DNA of 64,000 nt. It comes from Sebastes aleutianus. Lineage: Eukaryota > Chordata > Actinopteri > Perciformes > Sebastidae. The DNA lies in the NCBI GenBank assembly GCA_916700875.1, contig CAKAKS010000038.1, positions 12,223,944-12,287,943 of the forward strand. Reading direction: 5' to 3'. The translations under genes were made by a program, and so were the position numbers. The notes beneath the pieces are model-generated. The model did no database searches. It was not told the origin of the DNA and worked only from the letters and a program-made list of their open reading frames with translations. Below are positions 11,431 to 23,224 of this stretch, in pieces. Numbering within the stretch: position 1 is the first letter of the stretch; each line of letters begins with the position of its first letter.

Positions 11431-12272
11431 CATAGAAATGGAATAGGAGTAGAATGGACATCCAAATCAACGTAGCAGGATGGTCAGAGCAGCGGCTATT
11501 TTTATGTGTGCCGTTGCCATTGCGGGATAACTTCCATATAAACTAAGCCGACTTGCAGCAAGTCACGTACTCACTGAGATGAAATTTTTCAGTAACGACT
11601 AAAATGAGCAGTGGAATAGCAACATTACAAAGCATAGATAGCCAGAGCCAGAGTAAATAAGTACAATTTAACAACTTAATGCTTCATCCACTCTTGTCAC
11701 AGCGGAGGAAAGCACATTGCTATCGTCAGATGAGTGACAACTTTGTTCGGCTCATTTTCTGTAATCAGTGTAGCATTAAAGCATGGTGGAATAGAGTGCT
11801 ACAAAAATGAGTTAGCATTTTAGCATTTCCGGTTCCTTCGTTTGGAAGTCAATGGGTTTTTAGTTAGAGGCCTGAAATAAGGTCTGTGGTTTTAACGTTT
11901 TGTTTTACGACATAAAATATATCGATAAATACCCCACTCGTGAATTTTGAAGCCTTTACGTGTGTTAAAAAAGACGGTTGCTAACAAGTGGCTAAATAAG
12001 ACTACTAAATGCCATCACGCTGACTTGTCTGCTTTAACAGCCTAATTCCGCTATGCTTTAATGCTACACTGGTTATAGAAAATGAACCGAACATTGGGCC
12101 GGTGGCCAGCAGCAGTGCTGGTTCTAAGGACAAGGTACCGGATGAGCTGCGACCACACTTTACACCCCCGCTGATGTGTGTTGTCACCATAACAACTAAC
12201 AACAATTGCTATTTTCTTTTGTACTAGTCAAATGACCGTGGGAAACCGTTCTATTCCTATTCTATTCCTATG
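11431..12272. mobile_element. Foldback DNA element, ~0.84 kb
   Basis: The left end, CATAGAAATGGAATAGGAGT then AGAATGG, pairs with the right end, CCGTTCTATTCC then TATTCTATTCCTATG. A second, internal inverted pair is clear: 11744-11795 (TTCGGCTCATTTTCTGTAAT, TGTAGCATTAAAGCATGG) against 12041-12093. No transposase frame is visible, so it is non-autonomous. Confidence 0.7.
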
Positions 12273-15200
12273 TTCACATCCTTCCACCCACACATGCATT
12301 AAAAAATCACATTCCCATGAGGCTTGAGAACTGTAGTTGTAAGTGTCACAGAACATTTGACCGAGGTTGTGACTCGGTGCTATTGTTGGAACTTTCTGTC
12401 CACAAACGACACCGAAAGTGGGTAGAAATCACTTTGAATTTCCTTTATTGTGCTTGAAAGCACCGACATGAAATTTTCATGAAGTGGTGGCCCAAATTCT
12501 ATTAAACTTTAATTCGGAACGATGCACTTGTTATGGATACGGAGTGCATTCTGACCGAGAACAACAGCACTGCAGACACGTATGTGTATTTATTTGTTAA
12601 GGGCCAGTTAGAGTTAAGCCTGCATAATAGGAGGACTTTTCAAAAGGGTGAGAGTGTGAGGCGGTGAAAAACGACAGCGTAACAAGAGCCAAACCAGTCA
12701 TTGGTTCAGTTTATAGAACAGTGTCCCTCAATGTCTTTGAAGAAACTACTGAGTTGGCTAAATGTATTTCATTTGCAAAATTGTTAAAGTTTAGAAGGTC
12801 CTGCCTGCCAACATTTTGCCAACTTCTGTTTTAAATGGAAACTTTGTAGATGGAAGACTGCAATTCTGTAAATTAAAGTGAAAAGCACTGTGATATGAGG
12901 TTGGACCAAAATAGGCATTGATGTAATAAATAAAATCTTAAATGGAAATTTAAAAGGAAGCCAGTGTAAGGCAGTCCAAATTAAATTTCTGGTGGAGCCA
13001 GATTAAATGGTGTGTGTGCAGGTACAGCTCTTTTGTCGTTAGACCTGTGCCTCTTTGTCAAATTTCTCATTTTTGTAAATGTGTGCGCGTCTGTGTGTGT
13101 AAGAGAGAGCAGTTTTACCAAGTTTCTGTGGTGTCGGTCTCTTTGGCCAAGCCAACAATGCTTCCAGCTGGGCTATTTCCTCAAGTCATTCATCATTTAC
13201 TGATTGAAATAAATGTTTTACAGGGATCCTGCAAAAAAACGAGGGAATATTGTCCAATCTGGGCTAAGAGCCGAGTGAAAATGTCCCAACATTTTAAATT
13301 TGCATAACTTCATTTACATGGAGAGATGTGCATGCATTTCTAGGAAACATTCAACTGCAATTGTGCATTTTGTCATTTGAATATGGCATGTATTACAGTA
13401 ATCACGTACATCACATATGAATTACTTGGAATTAAAATCCGGAAACGGGTACAGTGCTTAGCAAGCCCATTGGCCATGTGTCAATTTTCACCTCTTTGGA
13501 TGTTTTTTTCCAAACATTGCGGCTAGACGTGCCACACATTCAGACTTCTACCCACATATTATTCTATTTTGAGAACAAATATATGGTCAAGAAGAGTGTT
13601 GAGGCTGTGAAAAGACTGCTGGAGACAAGGAGAGCCTGTATTACACATCTATACAGTTATATATGCTATGAAGTGACTACACACTTTTATTCTCACCTGA
13701 AAATTGGCTCTTCATCCATCGCTACAAAATGAAATTGCTTCTTTCTTTGTATACTTCTTCCCCATTCCCTCTTCCTTTCATCCATCCTCTTTCTCCTACT
13801 TTCACTCCCTTTTTCTATATCATCTCTTCACTTTCACAATTAGTATTTTTCCCTTCTCTTTTACTTTTCTCTCCTCCGCCCTAAATGTTTCACTTGTTTT
13901 CTTTGCCCTTCTTACCCTTCCTCTCTGCATCTCTGTCACTCCCTGTGCTTTTCCCCACTCCCACTTGTCACCCCAGCCCTCTGCCTGTTGCTACGGTTAC
14001 CAGACAGCGAGGGAGGAAAAAGAGCAAGGAAACCAGGAAGGAGAGAGAGAGAGAGACTTTAAGAAAGATGAAATACTGTGTGTGTGAAAAGGGGAAGATG
14101 GAGATGGGAGATATGGAACTGATGTCACAGCGTGGGCTCATTCTTTCTATTTAGATTAAACAATCATGACAGTTAAAGTAACACGCTCTCAAACTTTGCC
14201 GTGTAAAAAAAAGAGACTGAGTCATCAACTTTAGTTAAAAAAAGACAGTCAAACCTCCGCCCTGAATAAACCATGATAGGTGCTCATCTGCTTAACCTGC
14301 CTGGATTCCTCTGTTGGGTTGTCTTTGGGGGTCTTTAGTGAGCTTACAATAAATCAGTTTCATAGTTCCGGTATGTGTTTCTTGTATTGCTGAGAAGTTG
14401 CCCAAATTACATTAGTGGAATTTGATAATGATAATGGACAGTAAAAGTACAGTAAATAAAAAACCTCAGAATGAATAATAGCATAACGTCCACTGTTCTC
14501 TCCGTCGCTGTCCAAGGTCCTGAACTGGCTCTGAGTGCATTCTCCACTTACAAATATGGGGATGCTATAAAACTGACTATATTGGTGGGTTATTGCTTAT
14601 GTTTATTATTTTTTACTGGCTATCCAACAAGACATGCAGCTAAAATTGGTCATTATTGATCAATCTGCTGACTATTTTCTTGACTAATTAATTATTCGTT
14701 TAGTCCATGAAATACCAAATTCAGAGGAAAATGCCCAACTCAGTTTCCCACAATCCAAGGTGGCATCTTGTAATTGCTTGTTTTACCCAACCAGCAGTTC
14801 ACAACCAATTATACTGTATATATTTCATATATTGTCATATATGACAGTAAAGAAGCAAATGCTCCTTTTCAGGAAGTGGGAGCCAGCAAATGATTGCCAT
14901 TTTTGCTTGTAAAATGACAAACAAATACTCAATTGCCTAAGTAGTCTGAGATTTCAACAAATCGTCAAATAAATGTTTAAACTCAAGTTTGTATTCTGTA
15001 CGTTTTACCCATGGTCTTTGTCTGGAGTTGACTCATACTGTATATTAGGGCTGTCAATTGATTAAAATATTGAATCGCAAATTAATCACACATTTTTTTA
15101 TACGTATATATAGTCTTTGTTATAGAGCTGTGATAGTATAATGCCTTGGTATAGTTTGAGTCCATCCTCAGCAGCACAGAGGAGGTTGAAGCCTATACCC

Positions 15201-16399
15201 AGCCATGAAGGAGTATCCTGCCTCCTTTTTTAAAGCAGAGATACAAGTGTTACTCCCTGTAGTCCTCAGTCGTCTATGGTCCCACTGATGTGTATCTTGA
15301 GTTCAACTCTGAACCGGTTAGTTTTGCTTTTCTGTACTCTTCTATACTCACACTAGAGGGTCGGAGGTAACAACAGAATTTCCCTACAGAGATCGATGAT
15401 GTCAAAGACTTCTCTGAAATTGTAATGAGCTTCCCAAGGCAGAGTTCCCTGAGGTAACTAAATTTGATCCAGACCAGCGAATTGTTCATTTTCGTCACCG
15501 TTTTCTACTCATTAAACGTATCACTGTCATAATTCATCCTTTTGACACCTCCTTTTTTTTTAATAAATCATTGCCTGGAAACAATCAATTCTCAGTCTAG
15601 ACTGCTTGTGATCAATCACGTTGGCAATGAGTTGCTTTACCCATGTTTGTAGACAGTAATCGATTGATGCCAATACAGTCAAACTGGCTCCCCAATTACT
15701 TGCAGTGTCTGAAACCAGAGTTCAGTGGTCACCTTGTTAGCCAGAAAACTGATTTATAGAAATGGACACCACACACCAATTTAGGGTCAGTGTGTCAGTG
15801 ATTAAAGTACCGTATAGATGTACAGTAAAGGGGGTTGCCATATCTGAATTTGTTCCCCAAAAGTCACGACTCAAGAGAACAGATACAGTTTCCGGCTACA
15901 TTATTTTTGTTATTCAATACTTTTATACCTCACCTGCTTCATTAGTTGACATAAAATAAACAGAGACGGCAAAGATGAAAGGGAAAGAGAGGATGACATG
16001 ATTTGATAAAAGTACGGTTCACTGAGAGAACTGGAGTGTTTTTAAGTTAATCTAAGAAGTGCTGAAATGTCATAATGGTGTGTCTTTCCAATCTGGCAGT
16101 CCTGCCAGAGTTGTTTTCACAAGTTTGGAAACCTTCGCTGTTTCGTTTTTAGGGCTTTCAGATCTTGCCAGGTTTGAGCAAGAGCAACCAATATAAAAAG
16201 AAATGGATCACGGGAAGCAGTATTGTGGCCTAATTACGCTTTTCAGTTGCCAAGAAAGATTTCTCAGAAATAGACCCAAGTATAAGAAGATAATGGAAGT
16301 GTCTGCCCCAAATGGCATTGCTGAAAAGAAGCTGAGATTTAAAAAGTGTTTATATATGGTACGTTTCTGGGTGAGAGAGAGAGAGAGATTGTGCTGTAG
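12273..16399. other. Intronic stretch with diffuse repeats, no recognised gene
   Basis: A pyrimidine-rich block at 13740-13980 gives way to a purine-rich block at 14020-14110. Diffuse interspersed-repeat sequence lies at 14655-14990. At 15044-15100, TAGGGCTGTCAATTGATTAA resembles the end of a dispersed hAT-type MITE. None of the open frames has a recognisable domain. Confidence 0.5.
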
Positions 16400-16480
16400 G
16401 TGGAGTAGGGATAATCAGCTTCATGTCCCGGCTACAGCATCCATGTGCCCTGCTCAACTGTCCTTGGGTGAGACACTGAG
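16400..16480 (+). repeat. V-SINE-like core fragment
   Basis: TGCTCAACTGTCCTTGGGTG then AGACACTGAGTCCC resembles the conserved core of fish V-SINEs (CCTTG.GC.AGACACT.A.CCC). No tRNA-like head is evident. Confidence 0.4.
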
Positions 16481-16947
16481 TCCCTCATATAACATATTAT
16501 GGTTATAGCTATGAATGCCTTTTCCCCTCCCTACTAAGCAATCTAAAAAGTCTTTGGACAAAGGTTGTAGGATGGATTATGGCGGAATGGTGTACTGCTT
16601 TGTCATTACAGCAGATGTTCAATGTTGTTAGTTGCATGACGTCTGTGTTTTTGTTGTTGCAGTTAGTGCAAAGTGCAGAAGTACCCTTTAGTGTCCTAAA
16701 AACCCATAACCAATTCTGCACTTTGTTTGCAAAGATAGTTATATTTTAGTTGATTGTGTTGTTGCATATCTTGTGTCATTGAGAGCTGTCAAAGAGTCTA
16801 CGTTTTTCTGGCTGTGTATGTCGTACCTTCACTGTAGTTTACCTGACTTATGCCCATATTCTTCCTTACTAATGTATGACAAGTTATGTTAGCAAGGTGG
16901 ATTATAGTTGCAGCTGATTAGACTGTTGTCAGGCTATTAAGTAGGTG

Positions 16948-17403
16948 TTATCGGTCGCTATAAGCCCCATAGATGTGGGTCAATAGGGGCCTACTACACG
17001 TATGTTTTATCATCTAGTCATACGGTAGATCACATAAGGGATGGAGGTTGGGGACGATCGATGGGACACAAAACACAGGGTTTTCACCCAGAGGACCGGA
17101 GTTTGCATCATGTGTGAAACCAACAATGTGTCGTTGTCTTCGTGTTCATAGTTGTTTTAACCCAAAACACAATGTTTTTCCCTGAACTTAACTAAGTGTT
17201 TTTTCCTAAACCTAAAGAAGTTATAGTTTTATTGCCTAAACCTAAAGAAGCCTTTTTGTTTGTGTTCAAAACGTGACCTTTCATTTAGTTTTACAACATG
17301 TTAGAACGCGTTGCTTTTAAGTTTCACTTTCACTTTTACAACGTAGTAGGCGTAGTAGGCCCCTAATGACCCACATCTATGGTGTTTATAGCGACTGATA
17401 ATT
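16948..17403. mobile_element. Foldback element containing the CCTAAACC repeat
   Basis: Left arm 16948-17003 (TCGGTCGCTATAAG, CATAGATGTGGGTCA, AGGGGCCTACTAC) is matched in reverse at 17341-17403. The interior carries AACCCAAAACACAATG and two CCTAAACCTAAAGAAG units, the same family as at the window start. Confidence 0.75.
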
Positions 17404-18228
17404 TAATGGCCTTATAACAGAAAAATCAACTATATAATTGAGGTGTAAGATGTCCTTTTGATCACAGCTCTTGCTCAGTCCTGTCATGGTGTGTTTTAGT
17501 CTTGACAAATATGTGGGTGGTATGAGGACGTTTTTATCATGCACACGTGGTAATGGGAATATTCAAGGGTTGCCACATATGTGTAAATGATGTTCAGATG
17601 CACATTTGTGTGATCAATTGTTGCCTTTACTTCACAGTTTCTGCTGGCCTGTAGAGAAAAAAAAGGGGACTCTGGAACATTTTCTAAAGGAGTGGGTAGC
17701 TCACCTCAGTTGTATTAATGTGTGTCTTTCTTTTTGACAGTCTTGAATGATTAGTCTAATTTCATTCACATATGACAAGTGAGTCCCTTAAAGGGCAATT
17801 CAATGACGTTAATTCTGCAATAATTCACCACCCAACTTTAATCTGTATTTAAAAACGTTTCTCCTTAAGCCAAACAGCAGAGACACAGGCTGCAAAGATG
17901 ATGTCATCTATAGACAAACCCCGGAGCTACTGCATAGACGGTAAATAATGAAACAGCTCCTAGGACACTATGACAGCACCAGTGGTGATTTTATTGGCAT
18001 AATGGAAGAAGTCACAGCTGTAAGCCCTACAGTCAGAAACTCTACAACTTATTTGGATGTATTATCTCAAACCAAAATTTTATGAGCCCACAGAGTCAGT
18101 TTCCACTTCACTGTCGGTGGAACAACTCCAAAAAGTGTCGCCTAATGGGACTTGACAATGAATTTGGTGTTCAAAATAACTGGAATAGTGAAATTTAAAT
18201 GTAGGTCTTGACCTTTAAAATGTGGGAT
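17404..18228. other. Intronic stretch without recognised gene
   Basis: No strong repeat, exon or RNA gene is visible. One TTAAAGGG motif at about 17788 has no convincing partner end. Confidence 0.5.
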
Positions 18229-18367
18229 AACAGTAGCCTAAAGGTTAGAAGTTGCTGGTTTAAATTTAATAGGGAAGATGTGGTGGAATTGTGGGTGACA
18301 CACACACCCTCCACCTTCCCTCATGACTAGCTGATCCCTTGAGCAAGCGTCTTACTGCCCCCTGCAG
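18229..18367 (+). repeat. tRNA-derived V-SINE remnant
   Basis: GTAGCCTAAAGGTTAGA resembles a tRNA A box and GTTGCTGGTTTAAATTT a B box. Downstream, CCCTTGAGCAAGCGTCTTAC matches the V-SINE core. Several boxes have drifted, so activity is unlikely. Confidence 0.6.
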
Positions 18368-19088
18368 ATGTGTTTAATGGCAGTTATGAGTCACCTGCCA
18401 GATGAGATTGTGTGGAGCCCCGTGGATTTGATGGAGGGTGGTGTACATGCGCGCTCAGCTGAATCCCATCTTAAAGTAAGTGATGAAGGCCTGTGGGTTT
18501 TGCTCGGTGACACTTCTCCACGTGTGCCACTCAGATACCAGTCAACTAGCTTTAGCACTTCCACTTATGCATTAAACATTATTTTTAAAGTACTATCCTC
18601 TGTCCAATCTTACTGTTCAAATGGCACAATGCACAGGATTCATATTGTTTCTCAAGATACATACGAGTTGAAAGGTGCATTTTAGTCTCTTGGCAGAAGT
18701 CTTGTCTCATCTTTTCAATGTGTGGCTAAAAAGTTTTATGGTGGTTGGAAGAGTTTTTATGTCTTTCCACAGCTATGTTAAGCTTTAATACCTCACTAAA
18801 TGCTCTTGAGGCAGCACTTATTGGTAAAGGGAGCCCAAATGTTGCGTGAGAGGATCTCATGCTCATTACTATACCTTGGTGAACATATTTCCATCTTCTC
18901 TGCATAATGCAACTTACAGTATCGGCCCTCTGTGGCTTAATGGAATGTGTTTTAAGACCCGTGTTGGTGAGCAGCAACACTATCAAAGCAAGACACTGGA
19001 TTTCCCTCAGCTCTGGAAGTGCTATTCAGAATAAACAAAGAATACAACGGGCTCTGCTCGTTGTCTTTAAAGTAAATCTCCTAAAGTC
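18368..19088. other. Intronic stretch without recognised gene
   Basis: No repeat or exon is confidently identified. The 105-residue open frame beginning at 18368 starts in SINE sequence and has no recognisable domain. Confidence 0.5.
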
Positions 19089-19096
19089 CTTTAGGG

Positions 19097-19659
19097 CAGT
19101 GTTTCCCAAACTTTTTTTCTGGGGACCCCTTTTTATATAATTTTATGACAAACCATCGCAACCCAATTCACAATAAGTCGTATCTATAAAACATGACTGG
19201 AGTGAATTTGTGCGTAAATGTTCCTAACCATTTTTACTGTCATTTCCACATTATCTTACATTATCTTGACTAGGTAAAACCAGCCATTTCTAAGAGATAT
19301 ACATTTGATAAATCACAACTTAATTTCATGCATGTGTCATTGAAAACATATACACATGTTAAATCATTTATAAATGAGACCAAATGAATGTATTTAACAG
19401 GCTATCTCACTTTTTTCATTTCCTCTCATCAGTAAATAAACAGAATGTTCGTTAGCCTCTCATATTAGATTGAATATTATAAGTCGCCTTCAATTATCAG
19501 AACAATACGAACATTCAGGCTCCCTCATGTGGCTCAAAGGTGCACTGTAGATATACATCTTAAAAAACCAAGAAGAAATTCTGCAAATTTATTTGGCGAC
19601 CCTAATAAAATCTCCTGTGACCCACCTGTGGGTGCTGAACCAGTCTTTGAGAATGAACG
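19097..19659. mobile_element. Non-autonomous hAT element with near-perfect 8-bp target duplication
   Basis: The left end CAGTGTTTCCCAAAC is a typical hAT terminus, followed by TGGGGACCCC. The right end reads GACCCACCTGTGGGTGCTGA then CAGTCTTTGAGAATG, a drifted inverse. The 8 bp before the element (CTTTAGGG, 19089-19096) and after it (CTTTAGTG, 19660-19667) differ at one base. hAT elements are known to make 8-bp duplications. Confidence 0.7.
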
Positions 19660-19667
19660 CTTTAGTG

Positions 19668-21135
19668 TGCTACCAGCAACATCCATATAATTCACAAAAA
19701 CTCGTAAATTTTGTGCTCGCCCTATCACTGTATACTGGAAACGAGATCAGAGGTCTACTTGCTTTTAACTACGCTTTTGCATGCGCACGATGGAGCGTTG
19801 GCAAAATGCAATACGCACATGGATGGTAGGGGCAGAATGAGAGAAACATTCTCACCATTGTCACAACATGCTTGATTTAGGGGCTTTACATACCAGCTAT
19901 GATGGCGCAAATTTTCGTAGTGGCCAAACGGTGGTGGCCAAATATTTTTTCCCATAGACTTACGTTGGGAAAGAGAGGTCCGTAAATCAGCGGATCATTT
20001 TTTTTTGAGGAGAATCAACTTCCCAGTACGAACACTTGAGTAGCCCTTATTTAAATCATTAGGTCCTAAAAGTTGTAAAATGCCCTATTAACTGAATCCA
20101 GAGTTATTTTCCTTCCTCCGTTCATGTGAATGATCCCCAGTCCGAGGCTGGAGCAAGGGCTGGGAGGTGGAGATAGAGGAAAAACTACTTCTCCTGCTCT
20201 ATGGGCCCAATGGATGCAGAAGATCGCCGGATGATCCATTTTGGCTTCATGCGCCACTGAGCAACTCTCATAGAAATGAATGGGAGCCCACCTACAACAC
20301 TGTATCCAGTTCTCTTAATACATCCATAGTAGTAACCCCGTGCCGCCATGTTTATTGTTTACATCTTGCAAATCCAGAAGTTCTTTATGGTCTGAGTTCT
20401 CTGGTGTGCCCTCTCGTGGAATCCCCCAGTACCACGCATGGTACATAGGCAAGAATGTGAACAATCCCTTTCACGACACAGCCGGATGTCTACACAAATC
20501 TGTGGTTAAAAAGCAACTATATATCTCAGACTCGAGGGCTGTTTAACATGCCTCGAGCTGTTCATTTTGCACACACTTGCCCTTTTATGTCACTAGTCAT
20601 CAGAATGCAAAGTTGTTTAAAAACAGCAATATGAGCAGAACATGATTATATGCACATAGTTTAATTAGATTACTCCTCTGCCCACAATAATTGCAATAAT
20701 TTGATTACTGCGTGTGTCTAAGTCTCTGTGTCAGGATTTCCAAGTTTCAATTTCCAAGTGTTTCATTGATCCACTCTGGCAGAGAGAGGAGCTGGATTGC
20801 TGCTAATCTGGCAACTCTGGAAATGTCAATTGAGGGATCTCTGTATGTGTGCGTGTATGTACCTACGAATATGTGTGGTTCAGAGGGCCTCCTCCATCTG
20901 TGAGATGAGCTGTGTTACCACAAACACACACACACATACACACAAAGACTCTGAATTCAACATGATTAGTCGAGTGGAGCTTTCCCTTCGTGTTCAAGCT
21001 GACCAATCATCTTGACCTGAGTAATTGAAAGGGCAACGTCAAAAAATTGTCACAGTACTTGTGGAGATTTTGTTGATGACTTCCCTGCACAGATGGATAC
21101 ATTAAAGAGGAAAAAAAAAACAATAAATGATTGAA
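19668..21135. other. Intronic stretch, probable dispersed repeat at 19900-20560
   Basis: The 19900-20560 part (CCCATAGACTTACGTTGGGA, AAATGAATGGGAG, GCCGCCATGTTTATTG) has the look of a teleost interspersed repeat, but no ends could be fixed. The remainder is ordinary, with short TG/CA tracts near 20840-20945. Confidence 0.4.
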
Positions 21136-21250
21136 TCATGTGCAATGGGTTTCTGCAGTTACCAGATCTCAACCCAATTGAGCACCTATGGGAGATTTTT
21201 GGACGGTTATGCAGAGCTTTCCACCTCTATCATCAAAACACTAAATAGTC
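21136..21250 (+). pseudogene. Tc1/mariner-like transposase fragment
   Basis: The frame with codons from 21153 reads LQLPDLNPIEHLWEIFGRLC and stops at TAG 21246-21248. PDLNPIEHLW is the signature around the third catalytic acidic residue of the Tc1/mariner DDE domain. The usual W-P-x-Q-S before PDLNP is deleted or altered. No catalytic-core remainder or TIR was recognised, so this is a dead scrap. Confidence 0.8.
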
Positions 21251-22840
21251 TCTGGCTGGGGTTGTCGCATTAACCTCAATATTGACAAGCCGACCGCAGG
21301 GGATGGCAAGCAACAGCCACAAATGCCATGTTCACGTTTTTCTTTTTTTAATTCTTTGCAATGGGAGTGCTGCATTTTTACACTTTGCTACTAACGGCAG
21401 TAGCGTGACGAGGCGATAAGCGTCTATTTATGTTGCTGAATGCTACATATTTGGTGCTTTTTTTCTGGTCGCCAAGAGTTAAAAAATGTTCACCTCCAAA
21501 AAGACCAGCCGCCACATCCTACATGTAGGCTACAAGTGCTGAACAACAACAACAATAGAGGAGAAATTAATACACATAGACCGGCGGATCCGTCCTCTCT
21601 CCCTATGCGCCTCAACCTTTCCTTCATTCAGAGCAAGTACTCTACCTTGTGCCAATATTTGGATATTCCGTATCATAGCAACCAGACTCAACCAAAGCGC
21701 AGCTGAAATTAAATTCTGCGTCTCATTGCCCTTCTGTGTTCTGAATTTAACATTAAACATGTATTTAATTCATTTTGAAACAGTCATCTTTGTCATTTTA
21801 AAAGCAACAATATACCTAATAATAGCTTAAAGCTTATTTATATAGCACTAAAATCCGGATAAATAAAGTAATTTACCAAAAAAAAAAGAACAGGTATTAA
21901 AACCCTCTTCTTTATGGCTTTAAACCAGTAAGAATGTCCCATGACAATGCCATCATGAAACTGGAGCAGGGGTACCACATTATTGCCCAAGGTTCTGCTG
22001 GCGCAGGGTAAGGGGATATTCCCCGGGCGAATACAGGTTTTAACTAGAAAACAAACAAACAATGGAGCAGATGAACTGTCGCTCAGAGCGATGCCATGTC
22101 GCGCAGTGCTGGTCCCACATCACTCCATTGTTTTTTGATTCCTCGTAATGAGACTTAACTTCCTGAATCCTCAACTCAGTTTATATCAAAGGTTTGTTTT
22201 CCCCCCTTTTTTTCCTGTGCTCAGAGGCCCCCGGTTTGACAGGAAGTGTTCACTGAATATTCATGTAAAGAAGTCCTTGCAGTGATTTGTGATGCACATT
22301 TGCTGTTGAGAGTTGACTGGGTGAATCCAAATGGTGTTGCTTGAAGTCACTATCTCATACAAAATGAGTTTGAGGCGTATGATTCAGTGAACATACAACA
22401 AACTGCAGCCATTTAAACGACTACTCCGACTCACTTTGTATGGAATTAAACATGTTACAGTTGCTGTTGCATGCACACGTAAGTACTGTTATAAATGTAT
22501 TTATGTTTATGTGCAAGTTACTGAGCTTCTCTTCTCTTCTAATGTGAAGATAGCATTTAAAAAATACTTTATATTTTTCATCGTTGTAATTTCAAAATTT
22601 CTAGATATTAAACAGTTTGCCCTCTCAGTGAGTGTGGAGCTGATAGCTGAGTTTGAAAGATGAAAATTGAAAATATTTTTGATATATTACTCATTAAAAC
22701 ATTTCTGGTGAAGTATCCTGACTTCATTCAGTCTGAAAAGCAGCAGGATTGTTGTATAACTGATGATTATTCAACTACTAATTGAGACTCCTTTCTCTTA
22801 ACTAACGCTTTGTCTTGCAACAGCATAATTAGAAAGAGAA

Positions 22841-22882
<42 letters not shown>

Positions 22883-22932
22883 AAGTGTGAGGGAAACAGT
22901 GTGTGTCTAAAGTAGGAATGCCAGCGCGAACA
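21251..22932. other. Intronic stretch without recognised gene
   Basis: Contains TTATTTATATAGCAC at 21834-21848, a motif common in fish retroelement tails, and the (TG)n tract at 22843-22875. Nothing else can be supported. Confidence 0.5.
22843..22875. repeat. (TG)n microsatellite
   Basis: Pure TG tract of about 33 bp followed by a short GA run. Confidence 0.95.
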
Positions 22933-23224
22933 TTAAAAGTAGAGTCAGTGATTCTGGAGAAAGATTGTTGATATTTGAACTCAACACCCAAACAAATACC
23001 CCCCTCCAGATGTACCTTCCCTCTCGCTCCCACTGCCTTTCTCTGTATACATCCTCGGTCCGAGCCACTTTACTCCTATTTACAGAGCCAGGGCTGTGTA
23101 TGATCACCAGATCTTTTTTTCAGCGCACACACAGAACGGACAGCTAGCGGGCCGTGAACAGATATTCGATACATTTGACACAAAAAAAGGTGTATTGGAT
23201 TATAATCGCTGACAGCACCTTTAA
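22933..23224. mobile_element. TTAA-flanked MITE, 292 bp
   Basis: TTAA lies at both edges. The left end TTAAAAGTAGAGTCAGTGAT and the reverse complement of the right end, TTAAAGGTGCTGTCAGCGAT, are similar inverted repeats. There is no coding content. Confidence 0.7.

Noticed and set aside
17787..18220. Possible further TTAA-flanked element
   Set aside because: TTAAAGGGCAATTC on the left has only a weak partner (TTAAAGGTCAAGAC in reverse); the ends do not pair convincingly.
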